Shown here piece by piece: positions 44,169-52,324 of a stretch of 64,000 nt of DNA. Each line of letters starts with the position of its first letter. Positions within the stretch are counted from its first letter, which is position 1. A model generated the notes under the pieces. That model worked only from the letters and a program-made list of their open reading frames with translations. It made no database searches and was not told the origin of the DNA. The position numbers and the translations under genes were made by a program. This DNA comes from CBDCVN01 sp965223045 (GTDB lineage Bacteria > Deinococcota > Deinococci > Deinococcales > Trueperaceae): positions 2,480,001-2,544,000 of the forward strand of contig CBDCVN010000013.1 of NCBI GenBank assembly GCA_965223045.1, read 5' to 3'.

Positions 44169-45881
44169 CTCAACTTTGGCAGTAGTGAGTATGTTAGTAA
44201 TATTAGTTCACTCAACTAATTATAGCAATTCTCAAAGGAAAAATCATCAGTAAAGGAACAAAGAAAACCTAAAAGACCTAAATAGTAAATTAAAAAGGAC
44301 TCAAAAAGCAATTGGATTTTTAAATAAACGCTTTCTAGTAGCAGACAGCAGCTAAAATAGGTGCCATCAAACTTTCAAGTGTTTGCCCTTTTACTAATCC
44401 AGCACTTATGAAACTTGCCAAACTCCACAAGCTCTGTGCTTTTGCTACTCGACACCAATGGGAGTTACTACCTTCAATTTCTACCTTGAGTTGATTTTGA
44501 AGCTTTTTTAAGAGGTCCTGATCATGAGGTATGGCTCGCAATAAGCTGTAAACTACGGCAACAAAGCTAATATGTCTGCATATCGCTTCAATATCCCGTA
44601 CCTGATACTGGTCCAAACCTTCTGCCTTACCTTCTTCATGATATACTTCAATTGGCCACCTATGGCGTCTGATTCTTGTTATTCCTGCTGATTGCCATTT
44701 TAAGCAATTTGAAATTAATGCATATGGCTCACCCTTCAATTCTTCCTCTCTGTAATTGATAACTAATCTTTGCTTCCCAAAATTCTTAACCTTAATCGTG
44801 CAACAAAAACTGTAGTACCTTTCTTTCTTTCCCTTGTAGGAAATGGTTATTTTACGGAAAACTGGCTTCTTCTCCTCACTTAAATTATCGAAATGCTCTT
44901 TTTTAAGTCTCTGACTGAAGTCTTTAATTGTTTCTTCTTGCCCATTTACAATTACTTTATCATCTGCACAAAGTGTTCCTACATAGGGAAGTTTAAGTTC
45001 CTTGTCAATGAAACGACAAAAAGGAGCTGCTGTATACCATTTATCAAATACTATAGGCAGTTTCATCCTTGGATTACTTTCCTTCCATTTAGATAGCAAT
45101 CTTTTTGCAATGTGAAACTTGCTTTCATACAAATCTGTGACACCATCTTTGTTTTGATGCCTTCTCCATAATCTTATCAAGTACTGTCGCCATTTTGCTT
45201 CATTAGTCTTTTTCAGTTCTAGCTTACTTTCCTTGATGGGAATACCTAGCTCTGGCAGCCCCTCCTCTATTTTCTCAAGGTCAGCGGGTTTCCATAATTC
45301 AAATTCTACTGGATAGTCAGTTTGATCGTCACTATAGTGTAACCCTACCAAATGGTGCGCCCAAACATGGCATCCTTTACTAGAATCATAAAGTTTTGCT
45401 ATGCCTTTAAAGTGTTTGCCATAATGCTCAAGCAAAGTATCATCTATACTTAACACACCTTTAGGTTTGAAACGAGTACCTTCCAGACTTGCTAAAAGGT
45501 CTAAACGTTTTTGGTTTAGTTTCTCTTCACTAAAAGGGCTTTTGTTTAACAAGCGATTAAGGCTGCTTTGATCACGGTTCTCAAAAATAATCAAGCGATT
45601 AATCCCCTCAACGGTTTTGTTTTCTGAAACAATAAGTCCACTTATATAACGTTTGAACTGTGTCATGGCTGAATCAGAGAAAATATCTTTAAAGAAATGT
45701 TCATAATGCTTAACAACTTCAGGGTAATCAAGCAGGGGTACCATATAATCACCTCCACGGTGTGTTTATACATTTTAGGAGGTGTTATTCATAATGTGAA
45801 GATTAGTAACAATTTGCTTTATCGGATATTAGCCTATTTTCGTTTTCCTGACATCGCAAAGGCCTCACTGCAAAAGTTGAG
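44169..45881 (-). mobile_element. IS4/IS701-like insertion sequence
   Basis: 1,713 bp. Ends are imperfect inverted repeats starting CTCAACTTT (44169 on; reverse complement ending at 45881), with GCAGT shared a little further in. It is flanked by a 6-bp direct repeat GAGATA (44163-44168 and 45882-45887). The boundaries are also fixed by the host gene, whose reading frame is restored by exact excision. It encodes one intact transposase on the minus strand. Confidence 0.85.
44335..45744 (-). CDS. IS4/IS701-like DDE transposase
   Basis: 469 residues, unbroken. DDE-type signatures: first Asp in VLSIDDTLLEHYGKHF, second in LPIVFDKWYTAAPFC, and the Glu in RHRWPIEVYHEEGKAEGLDQYQ (the Y-(2)-R-(3)-E-(6)-K like element of IS4 relatives). 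The GLDQYQ ending of that motif is typical for IS701-type transposases. It may still be active. Confidence 0.88.
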   Translation of the reverse strand: MVPLLDYPEVVKHYEHFFKDIFSDSAMTQFKRYISGLIVSENKTVEGINRLIIFENRDQSSLNRLLNKSPFSEEKLNQKRLDLLASLEGTRFKPKGVLSIDDTLLEHYGKHFKGIAKLYDSSKGCHVWAHHLVGLHYSDDQTDYPVEFELWKPADLEKIEEGLPELGIPIKESKLELKKTNEAKWRQYLIRLWRRHQNKDGVTDLYESKFHIAKRLLSKWKESNPRMKLPIVFDKWYTAAPFCRFIDKELKLPYVGTLCADDKVIVNGQEETIKDFSQRLKKEHFDNLSEEKKPVFRKITISYKGKKERYYSFCCTIKVKNFGKQRLVINYREEELKGEPYALISNCLKWQSAGITRIRRHRWPIEVYHEEGKAEGLDQYQVRDIEAICRHISFVAVVYSLLRAIPHDQDLLKKLQNQLKVEIEGSNSHWCRVAKAQSLWSLASFISAGLVKGQTLESLMAPILAAVCY

Positions 45882-45887
45882 GAGATA

Positions 45888-47021
45888 GATTCCCTTATTG
45901 GGGATACCTTGGTGTCTGTGCTGCGCCAATTGCGTGCTGGCTATACCAATAGACCTAAGTCATTTCCACAAAGTATTATTCTTTGCGGTGTACGTGATGT
46001 ACGTGATTATCGTTTGCAAATAGAGGGTAAATACATGATAGCTGGTGGTAGTTCGTTTAACGTAAAAGCCAAATCGCTACGCTTAGGAGATTTTAATCAA
46101 GAAGAAACCCTAGCAGTTTATAATCAGCACACTCAAGAAACAGGACAAAGTTTTACTGATGAAGCATTAATCAAACTATGGAAACTTACTCAAGGGCAAC
46201 CTTGGTTAGTTAATGCCCTTGGATATGAAGTGTGCTTTGATATGGATATAGGGCGTAATAGAAAGGTCCCTATTACTCTAGGCATGGTACTAGAAGCCAA
46301 AGAGAATTTAATTCTGCGACGGGAAACTCATCTTGATCAGCTAATTCATAAATTGAGTCAGCCTCGAGTTAGAAGAGTTATAGAACCTATTTTGGCAGGA
46401 GATACAGAGCCTGAAAATATCCCTAGTGATGATGTTGCCTATACTGAAGATCTAGGCCTTATAAAAACCAGAGGTCAATTACGTATAGCTAATCCTATTT
46501 ATCAAGAAGTTATCCCTAGAGAATTAACTTTTAGTACCCAACTTACTATTAGTCAAGAACCAACTTGGTATATTGCTGAAAATGGTAATTTAGCAATGGA
46601 TAAACTCTTAAGTGCTTTTCAGCAATTCTTTCGTGAACACTCTGAAAGTTGGGTGGAACGCTTTGATTATAAAGAAGCTGGACCACAGCTACTTTTACAG
46701 GCTTTTTTGCAACGTATAATTAATAGTGGTGGTAGGATAGAGCGTGAATATGGTCTGGGCAGAAAACGCACTGACTTACTAATAATTTGGCCCTACCAAG
46801 ACCAAGTACAAAAAGTAGTTTTAGAACTTAAGCTTTTGCGCAGGTCATTGGCAGATACTCTGAAAGAGGGTTTAAAGCAGACATGGGAATATATGGATAA
46901 GTGTGGTAGTCGATATGGCCACTTGATTATATTTGATCGTACTGAGAAAGCTTGGGAAGAGAAGGTTTTTAGGCGCGAGGAAGTTTATAAGGAACAAACT
47001 ATTATTGTGTGGGGAATGTAA
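45888..47021 (+). pseudogene. C-terminal part of the IS-split ATPase-nuclease gene
   Basis: 377 codons in the same frame as the part before the IS. Starts DSLIGDTLVSVLRQLRAGY and includes the sensor-like SIILCGVRDVRDYR, TQGQPWLVNALG and a winged-helix-like region, then a C-terminal PD-(D/E)XK nuclease: GRKRTDLLIIWP (Asp) and KVVLELKLL (Glu, Lys). As it stands a ribosome could start at TTG 45909 or later, but without the P-loop. The family is a stand-alone ATPase-nuclease common in environmental bacteria, function unknown. Confidence 0.85.
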
Positions 47022-47022
47022 T

Positions 47023-47787
47023 TTATTTGCTATTAATTAACTCGAGCACCTGCTCTAAAAGTACTTCATTACAACTTAGGAGTTCCTGACTATACATAGT
47101 CTTTTCCCCTGCCCAATTGCCACAATATCCTCCTGCTTCAGACAAAATCACTAAAAAAGGAGCACAGTCCCAAGAATTCATTATAGGATCTAACATTACT
47201 TCACAACGACCTGTTGCTACTAGTGCATGTCCATAAGCATCTGACCAACCTCTGCAGGCATAGGCTGCACGTTGCAAACGTTTCCATGATAGCTCTCTGC
47301 CATTAACTTCAAAGCTGTGTGAAGAAGTATAAGCAATAATAGCTTTGTCTAAGCTATCTATAGTAGATACTTGTACTTGCCTACCATTTAAGTAACAACC
47401 CATATTAGTAGCAGCATAGAGCATTTCATTAAGGGCAGGGAAATAGGCTGCTCCTACTTCGACTTTTCCTTCTATTTCCAAACCTATTAGCACCGAGTAA
47501 AGGGGGACTCCACGCATGAAGGATTTAGTGCCATCAATAGGGTCAATAAACCAGCGAATAGGAACATTGCCCGTTTCGCCAAACTCCTCGCCCACAACGG
47601 AGTGATCAGGATAAGTTTTTTCTATACGTAAACGAATAAGTTCTTCAGCTTTTTTATCAGCAAGAGTTACAGGCGAATTGTCAGGTTTAAAATTTACCTC
47701 AAGGTTACTTTGAAAATAACCAAGCGTAAGCCTACCAGCATCATATGCTGTTTGCACTGCAAAGTTCATAAGATTATTTAGATTCAT
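47023..47787 (-). CDS. Inositol monophosphatase-family phosphatase, possibly histidinol phosphatase
   Basis: 254 residues. Mg2+-dependent phosphatase of the IMPase fold: GEEFGE (metal Glu), WFIDPIDGTKSFMRG (metal Asp residues and the catalytic Thr), and late WDCAPFLVILSEAGG. The DGTKSF variant with Phe and RGVPLY is common in HisN-type histidinol phosphatases, so a role with hisD is possible; CysQ or true IMPase is not excluded. Converges with the split ATPase gene, and follows the Uma2 gene with 1 nt between (same strand), so these two are in one transcript. Confidence 0.85.
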   Translation of the reverse strand: MNLNNLMNFAVQTAYDAGRLTLGYFQSNLEVNFKPDNSPVTLADKKAEELIRLRIEKTYPDHSVVGEEFGETGNVPIRWFIDPIDGTKSFMRGVPLYSVLIGLEIEGKVEVGAAYFPALNEMLYAATNMGCYLNGRQVQVSTIDSLDKAIIAYTSSHSFEVNGRELSWKRLQRAAYACRGWSDAYGHALVATGRCEVMLDPIMNSWDCAPFLVILSEAGGYCGNWAGEKTMYSQELLSCNEVLLEQVLELINSK

Positions 47788-47788
47788 T

Positions 47789-48400
47789 TTATTTCCACCA
47801 ATGAAGCTTACATTCTGGAAAAGCTTCTGGCGCTACACTTTCGCTTTCGCTAAAAACAGAAATCTGACGATAGCAAGCAAGTGCACTGTCTGGTTGGCGG
47901 TGAACTTCTAATCGTACTTGAGATACATCTACCAACCAAAATTCAGGAATATTTACTTGTGCACATAGAGGCAACTTAGTATTTCGGTCAATGTGCAAAG
48001 TAGTATCAGATACCTCAATCCATAGGAGTACATCTTTGAAGGTAGGTAAGCGATCAAAATACTGTTGTGCTGGAGGTTTTAGAATGACGATGTCTGGCTC
48101 TGGCTCGCTCTCAGGCGGGAACTGCACAGGAGATTGCGTATAAACCTCAGCAGCTCCTTGCAAACAGTTATGTAAACGTTCGGCAATAGCTTTGACTAGA
48201 TAGACGTGTTTAGGACCAAAGGGCATTACCTCATAGATAATGCCTTGCAAAAGCTCATAGTGTTTTTCAGGGTCAAGGATTGCTTGTTCAAACATCTTAT
48301 GATACTTTGTAATGTTAAACTTCGTATGTTTCCAGTTCTCTATGGATGAAATTGGTGGAAATGTGGTTGGTGATTCCACATAATGTTTGCCAGAGTTCAT
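47789..48400 (-). CDS. Uma2-family (DUF820) restriction endonuclease-like protein
   Basis: 203 residues. PD-(D/E)XK core of the Uma2 family: EPDIVIL with Asp103, LLWIEVSDTTLHIDRNTKL with Glu129 and Lys142, followed by IPEFWLVDVSQ. The first 60 residues include the usual ILDPEKHYELLQGIIYEVMPFG. The family is numerous in cyanobacteria and Deinococcota and its biological role is unknown; nuclease activity has been proposed on structural grounds. Upstream of it the transposon region begins. Confidence 0.9.
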   Translation of the reverse strand: MNSGKHYVESPTTFPPISSIENWKHTKFNITKYHKMFEQAILDPEKHYELLQGIIYEVMPFGPKHVYLVKAIAERLHNCLQGAAEVYTQSPVQFPPESEPEPDIVILKPPAQQYFDRLPTFKDVLLWIEVSDTTLHIDRNTKLPLCAQVNIPEFWLVDVSQVRLEVHRQPDSALACYRQISVFSESESVAPEAFPECKLHWWK

Positions 48401-48640
48401 TACTTAATATACATTTAAATGGCTAACAATATCTTTGCCAAAGTCAGTCAGTTCAATCAAGTTAGTAAAGCTACTGATTAGTGTCAAAGGCATATAGCAT
48501 TTTCCTTTTTAACCTGACCCATTATTGAGTTATCAGTTTATCACACAGCATTTTAGCCTCTCATAAAATTATGTCATTAAATCACAAGAAGTGAAAAGTA
48601 TTACTCACTGGTAATTAAATCAAAAAACAAGAGTATACCC

Positions 48641-50077
48641 TGTTAAAGCTCACTAAGTCGTGACCCCCTAAAGTCTCATAAAGTCGTGACTATTTTTAGA
48701 CTCCAAGTAGGTAAAAAAGCTGCATGATATGGATTATGTCAGATTACACCTCCTTAGAAGAAAGAGTAGAAATGCTACAACGAGCTGACAATGGAGAACC
48801 AATAAGCAAAATTGCTCTTGAATTAGGGTGGCATCCATCTACAGTCAAAAAATGGGTAAGAAGAGGTCGTGAACAAGGTCGTCAAGGTTTGGAAAGGAAG
48901 ATGGGACGTCCTCAAAAAGGAGCTCTAAGCAGTTATCCTGCACGTATGGTAGGAGAATTACGTCAAATACGATTACAACATCCTCGTTGGGGTGCTGATA
49001 CGTTGCGTATAGAGCTAGGTCGTATGCCCCAGTGGGCAGGTAAATTGTTGCCTAGTCGGTCAAGTATTAATCGCTTCTTACAAGAAGAGCAATTGGTCCA
49101 AAACTATGAACGTCATGTAGCATTACCATCCACTAAGCACACACGCTTAACCCATGCCCATGAATGTTGGCAAGTAGATGCAATGGGACATGAGCTTGTT
49201 CCAAGTGTAGGAGTAGTTAGCCTAGTTGATGTAAGTGATGTTGTTTCCCGTACACGCCTGCTAAGTTATCCTTGCTTTCTAGGTAAGGAGAAAGCAATTC
49301 GCCACACCAATACTGAGGACTATCAAATCACTTTGAGGTTAGCATTTTTAGACTGGGGGTTACCTGAAAGTATTCAAGTTGATCATGACAGTGTTTTCTT
49401 TGATGTTAGGAGTAAATCACCCTTTCCTACAAGATTACATCTGTGGTTGTTAGCAATGGGTATCGAACTTCAATTTAGTCGTATTCGTCGCCCTACAGAT
49501 CAAGCAATTGTAGAGAGATCGCATCAATTGTGGGCTGATCAGGTTCTTGATCGACACTATCCATCTTGGAACGCTTTATATCAAGCTTTACGAGATAGAC
49601 GCAACATACTTAATGAAGAGCTTCCTTGTCACTCTTTGGGAGGGCAAGCACCGCTACAAGCTTTTCCAGAGGCAGCTCACTCAGGGCGCTGGTATAGACC
49701 TGAGTGGGAAGATGAAATGTTTGACCTAAGCGAAGTTGATGCTTATCTAGCAAAGGGAAAATGGTTTAGGCGAATAGGTCAAAACGGCACAATTTCCTTA
49801 GGAGGACAGATTTATTACCTAGGGAACAATCATTTACGTGAGCAGTGCGAAATAAATTTCAAGTTACCAGAAAGAGTTTTGTCATTTCTCAATCAGAGAG
49901 GTGAGTTGATTAAACAGTTACCCATCCAAGGTATTGATCCACCCACACTCATTGGAAACATTTTTGCTTTTACTCAATCTATCCCTTTTCAGCCTTCTCT
50001 TCCTTTTACTTGGCAAGAACAGCAAAGGTTACGACTTTTTGAGACTTAATATGGTCATGACTTAGTGAGACTTAACA
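48641..50077 (+). mobile_element. IS481-type insertion sequence
   Basis: 1,437 bp. The ends are 25-bp inverted repeats with three mismatches (48641-48665; 50053-50077), starting TGTTAA and ending TTAACA, the TG..CA termini of retroviral-type integrases. A second, imperfect copy of the same motif lies just inside each end (near 48670-48690 and 50037-50050), as expected of transposase-binding sites. A 4-bp direct repeat ACCC flanks it (48637-48640; 50078-50081). Confidence 0.8.
48724..50049 (+). CDS. IS481-type integrase/transposase
   Basis: 441 residues. N-terminal homeodomain-like helix-turn-helix (about 10-60, GEPISKIALELGWHPSTVKKWV), then an rve integrase core with Asp152 (WQVDAMG), Asp220 (IQVDHDSVFFD) and Glu264 (AIVERSHQ), and a C-terminal SH3-like region (about 340-430). 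An ATG at 48736 is an alternative start. The frame is intact. Confidence 0.9.
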   Translation: MIWIMSDYTSLEERVEMLQRADNGEPISKIALELGWHPSTVKKWVRRGREQGRQGLERKMGRPQKGALSSYPARMVGELRQIRLQHPRWGADTLRIELGRMPQWAGKLLPSRSSINRFLQEEQLVQNYERHVALPSTKHTRLTHAHECWQVDAMGHELVPSVGVVSLVDVSDVVSRTRLLSYPCFLGKEKAIRHTNTEDYQITLRLAFLDWGLPESIQVDHDSVFFDVRSKSPFPTRLHLWLLAMGIELQFSRIRRPTDQAIVERSHQLWADQVLDRHYPSWNALYQALRDRRNILNEELPCHSLGGQAPLQAFPEAAHSGRWYRPEWEDEMFDLSEVDAYLAKGKWFRRIGQNGTISLGGQIYYLGNNHLREQCEINFKLPERVLSFLNQRGELIKQLPIQGIDPPTLIGNIFAFTQSIPFQPSLPFTWQEQQRLRLFET

Positions 50078-50096
50078 ACCCTTACATTTATAGAAA

Positions 50097-50744
50097 TTAA
50101 AGTTGCAAGTATTTGAATAAATATTTATTGTAACATCTTTCCATAGGTGGTTGATTGGTATAGCCACAGTGTTTGAACCAAGCTTGAGCATCATTGGTAT
50201 TAACTGTTTCTAAAGCTTTTTTGACAGAGGTGTTTAATTTCTTTTTGTCCCAAGTTTCTAAAGCACGTAGGTGGGATTTTGCTTTTGACCAGCAATGTTC
50301 TATCGGATTGAACTCAGGGCTGTATGGTGGCAAATAGATCAATGTGGCTCCCCTGCTTTCTATTAATTCACGTACCCTTTTTACTATGTGTGCTGTTGAA
50401 TTATCCATCAAAACTATTTGTCCCACCTTTAAAACTGGACATAGTATTTCTTCTAGAAATGCTGCAAATACTTCTCCTGTTACAGTTTCATCAATACAGA
50501 AACTAGCGATTACTCCTTCTAGAGTCATTGCACCTATTAAGTTTGCAATTTTATGTTTCTTGCTTGGTATAGAGCAATAAGCTCTTTCTCCTCGTTGCGA
50601 ACGGGCATAAATCCTAGTCATGTTTAGATAAAGACCTGTTTCATCAATAAATACAAGCCTATTTGCTCTAAGAGCTTTCTTTAACTGTAAAAAGGCTTTT
50701 CGTTTTGCTGCAATGTCTTCACGATCTTGCTCTCTAGCACGCAA
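50097..50744 (-). CDS. IS630-type transposase, catalytic frame (orfB)
   Basis: The catalytic DDE_3 domain: RLVFIDETGLYLNMTR (Asp), GQIVLMDNSTAHIVKRV (Asp) and YSPEFNPIEHCWSKAK (Glu), the IS630/Tc1 triad. It lies in the -1 frame relative to the upstream DNA-binding frame and overlaps it. A run of seven A before G on the coding strand (complement of 50749-50755) lies in the overlap and would allow a -1 slip (TAT AAA AAA to AAG ACT), giving one fusion protein of about 330 residues. The frame has no good start of its own (TTG only). Confidence 0.88.
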   Translation of the reverse strand: MRAREQDREDIAAKRKAFLQLKKALRANRLVFIDETGLYLNMTRIYARSQRGERAYCSIPSKKHKIANLIGAMTLEGVIASFCIDETVTGEVFAAFLEEILCPVLKVGQIVLMDNSTAHIVKRVRELIESRGATLIYLPPYSPEFNPIEHCWSKAKSHLRALETWDKKKLNTSVKKALETVNTNDAQAWFKHCGYTNQPPMERCYNKYLFKYLQL

Positions 50745-51097
50745 AGTCTTTTTTTATAAGTCCAGTTAATCTTTTCTATTGCCCTATACATACTAGTGCT
50801 ACTGACTTTAACGCCAGTCTTTTGCTCAAAAGCTGTGCAGAGTTCAGCCAAGGTCATGTCTGATTGCTTTTCTAACAATTTTTTTATTAGTGAAAGTTGT
50901 TTTGTGTTTACAGCAGGTTTACGACCCCTATTGTGTTCCCTAGGCAATAATCCGCCTGTTTCTCGATAAAGTCTTAGATAGGCTTTAACTGTAGTAGGGC
51001 TGACTAAAAACCTTTTAGCCAGCTCATATTGAGAACCTTCGCCATCTAGGTAAGATTGAACAACGCGTTGTCGCAAACCTAAGGAGTAACTTGCCAT
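50681..51097 (-). CDS. IS630-type transposase, DNA-binding frame (orfA)
   Basis: 138 residues from ATG 51097 (MASYSLGLRQRVV, the usual IS630 start; the frame also has an ATG at 51115). It is the paired-like helix-turn-helix part: GEGSQYELAKRFLVSPTTVKAYLR and TLAELCTAFEQKTGVKVSSTSMYRAI. The last 20 codons read past the slip site and are probably not the main product. Together with orfB it makes the transposase. Confidence 0.85.
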   Translation of the reverse strand: MASYSLGLRQRVVQSYLDGEGSQYELAKRFLVSPTTVKAYLRLYRETGGLLPREHNRGRKPAVNTKQLSLIKKLLEKQSDMTLAELCTAFEQKTGVKVSSTSMYRAIEKINWTYKKRLCVLESKIVKTLQQNEKPFYS

Positions 51098-51165
51098 GGA
51101 AAGAGGATAACTCATATTAACTTACTAGGACAATAAGAAATGGTTTTGTGGATTCATTGACTAGA

Positions 51166-51256
51166 ACAACTAGAAAAAGATAATGTTTCTAGAAAGGGTG
51201 TTTTTATTAGAAAAAATTCTAATTTAACGTCAACACTAGACGGTGTTTCTAGTTGT
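51166..51256. repeat. 11-bp inverted repeat with CTAG palindromes
   Basis: ACAACTAGAAA at 51166-51176 is inverted at 51246-51256, and a further TTTCTAGAAA palindrome lies between at about 51186. It is in the 51098-51480 noncoding part of the outer transposon unit. It may be a subterminal transposase site or a remnant of a smaller element. The rest of the 51116-51863 gap, outside the 30-bp end, shows nothing I can support. Confidence 0.4.
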
Positions 51257-51863
51257 TTACAACACAGTGTAAAATCAAGTCTGCTTTTGTGCAATACTGA
51301 CTCTTACTACGAATCCAAGAGCGCTCTTAGGGTAATTAAAATGAGAATATTTGCATTTTGGGTAAATTGGTAAGAATACTAATAAACACTTTATAGTACA
51401 ACTACAAAGATACTTTTAGTATAGAAGAAAACTACTCAAGTTTTTCCAAATTTACTCAAATTGGGCGTTTTGCCGATACTTGGGTCGGGTTAAAAAGGAA
51501 AATGCTATATAAACTTCTAATTATCAAGATTATTTCTAGATAACACCCATCCTAAGACCTTTTTCAGTTGAGTCTTGTTTTTAAGGATAGGTATTTAAAA
51601 TGAGAAATTTGTGAAGAAGCAGGGTGCATCTACACATGATTGCACGTAAATATTATGCTAGGCTGCTAGCTAAGTTGTATTACTCAATAAACATACTGAG
51701 GGATTCTAATTGTAGGAGGTATAAGGGCAAAATTATAAACAACACCACCTAAACAAGCTTCCATATTAAATACGTTTCTACTCTTGGTAATCTAAGGGTA
51801 CCAAAGCTATTTTCTTGCAAAAAAGGTGATGCGCCCTTTGAGGGTATAGAAAGGACTTAGTTA

Positions 51864-52151
51864 ATGTTATATTTAAAAAGAGTTTTGTATCTTACCGCTT
51901 CTTTTTTAGCAATTATCATGATTTTCAGTGCTTGTTTTCAGAGTAGACCCAAGCCACAAAAATCTAACCCTACAACTAATCTAGTTGAGCCAAAGCTACA
52001 AAGCCCTCTTTACACTGCAAGTACAGGCACAGGATTTCTATTTATGATGCTACTCTTCAAAAAGTTTTGTTTAAGGAACAGTGCTAACGATTTGGTACCA
52101 GCACTTTGCTATTATGGCAGGTCACATGGGATGTATAGAGACAAATTTTGA
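51864..52151 (+). pseudogene. Decayed lipoprotein gene
   Basis: The frame opens with a lipoprotein signal (hydrophobic core and FSAC, Cys at 24) and a Pro/Ser/Thr linker, then becomes irregular. From about 52030 a different frame reads ISIYDATLQKVLFKEQC then a stop, and a third from 52143 reads KEVCGGFMLARTDVVLNCF to a stop at 52275. This pattern suggests a gene of about 135 residues broken by small indels. It lies just after the transposon cluster and just before the coupled surface-protein genes. Confidence 0.45.
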
Positions 52152-52324
52152 AGGAAGTATGCGGTGGTTTTATGCTGGCAAGAACTGATGTAGTTCTTAA
52201 CTGTTTTAAATATAAATTAGCAACTTCTTGCAGAGATATTTCCTGTCTGGATGAAGTTTCTTTGAAATCCATGTAAGAATTGGGCAAGTTTAACTTGTCA
52301 TTTGGAATTGTATTGGAGAAAAAA

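Larger units (their letters stand above)
48492..51510. mobile_element. Outer transposon-like unit with 30-bp terminal inverted repeats
   Basis: The ends 48492-48521 and 51481-51510 are inverted repeats of 30 bp with a single mismatch (outer part ATATAGCATTTTCC). Inside are the IS481-type element (48641-50077) and an IS630-type transposase in two frames (50097-51097). Without the IS481 insert the unit would be about 1.58 kb. I read it as an IS630-type element (TA within the TATA ends would be its target) invaded by the IS481-type element, but the noncoding 51098-51480 stretch is long for an IS630 element. Confidence 0.55.

Noticed and set aside
50083..51300. Independent terminal repeats close to the IS630-type frames
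   Set aside because: I could not match the sequence just outside orfB with that outside orfA; the only convincing ends are the outer 30-bp repeats.
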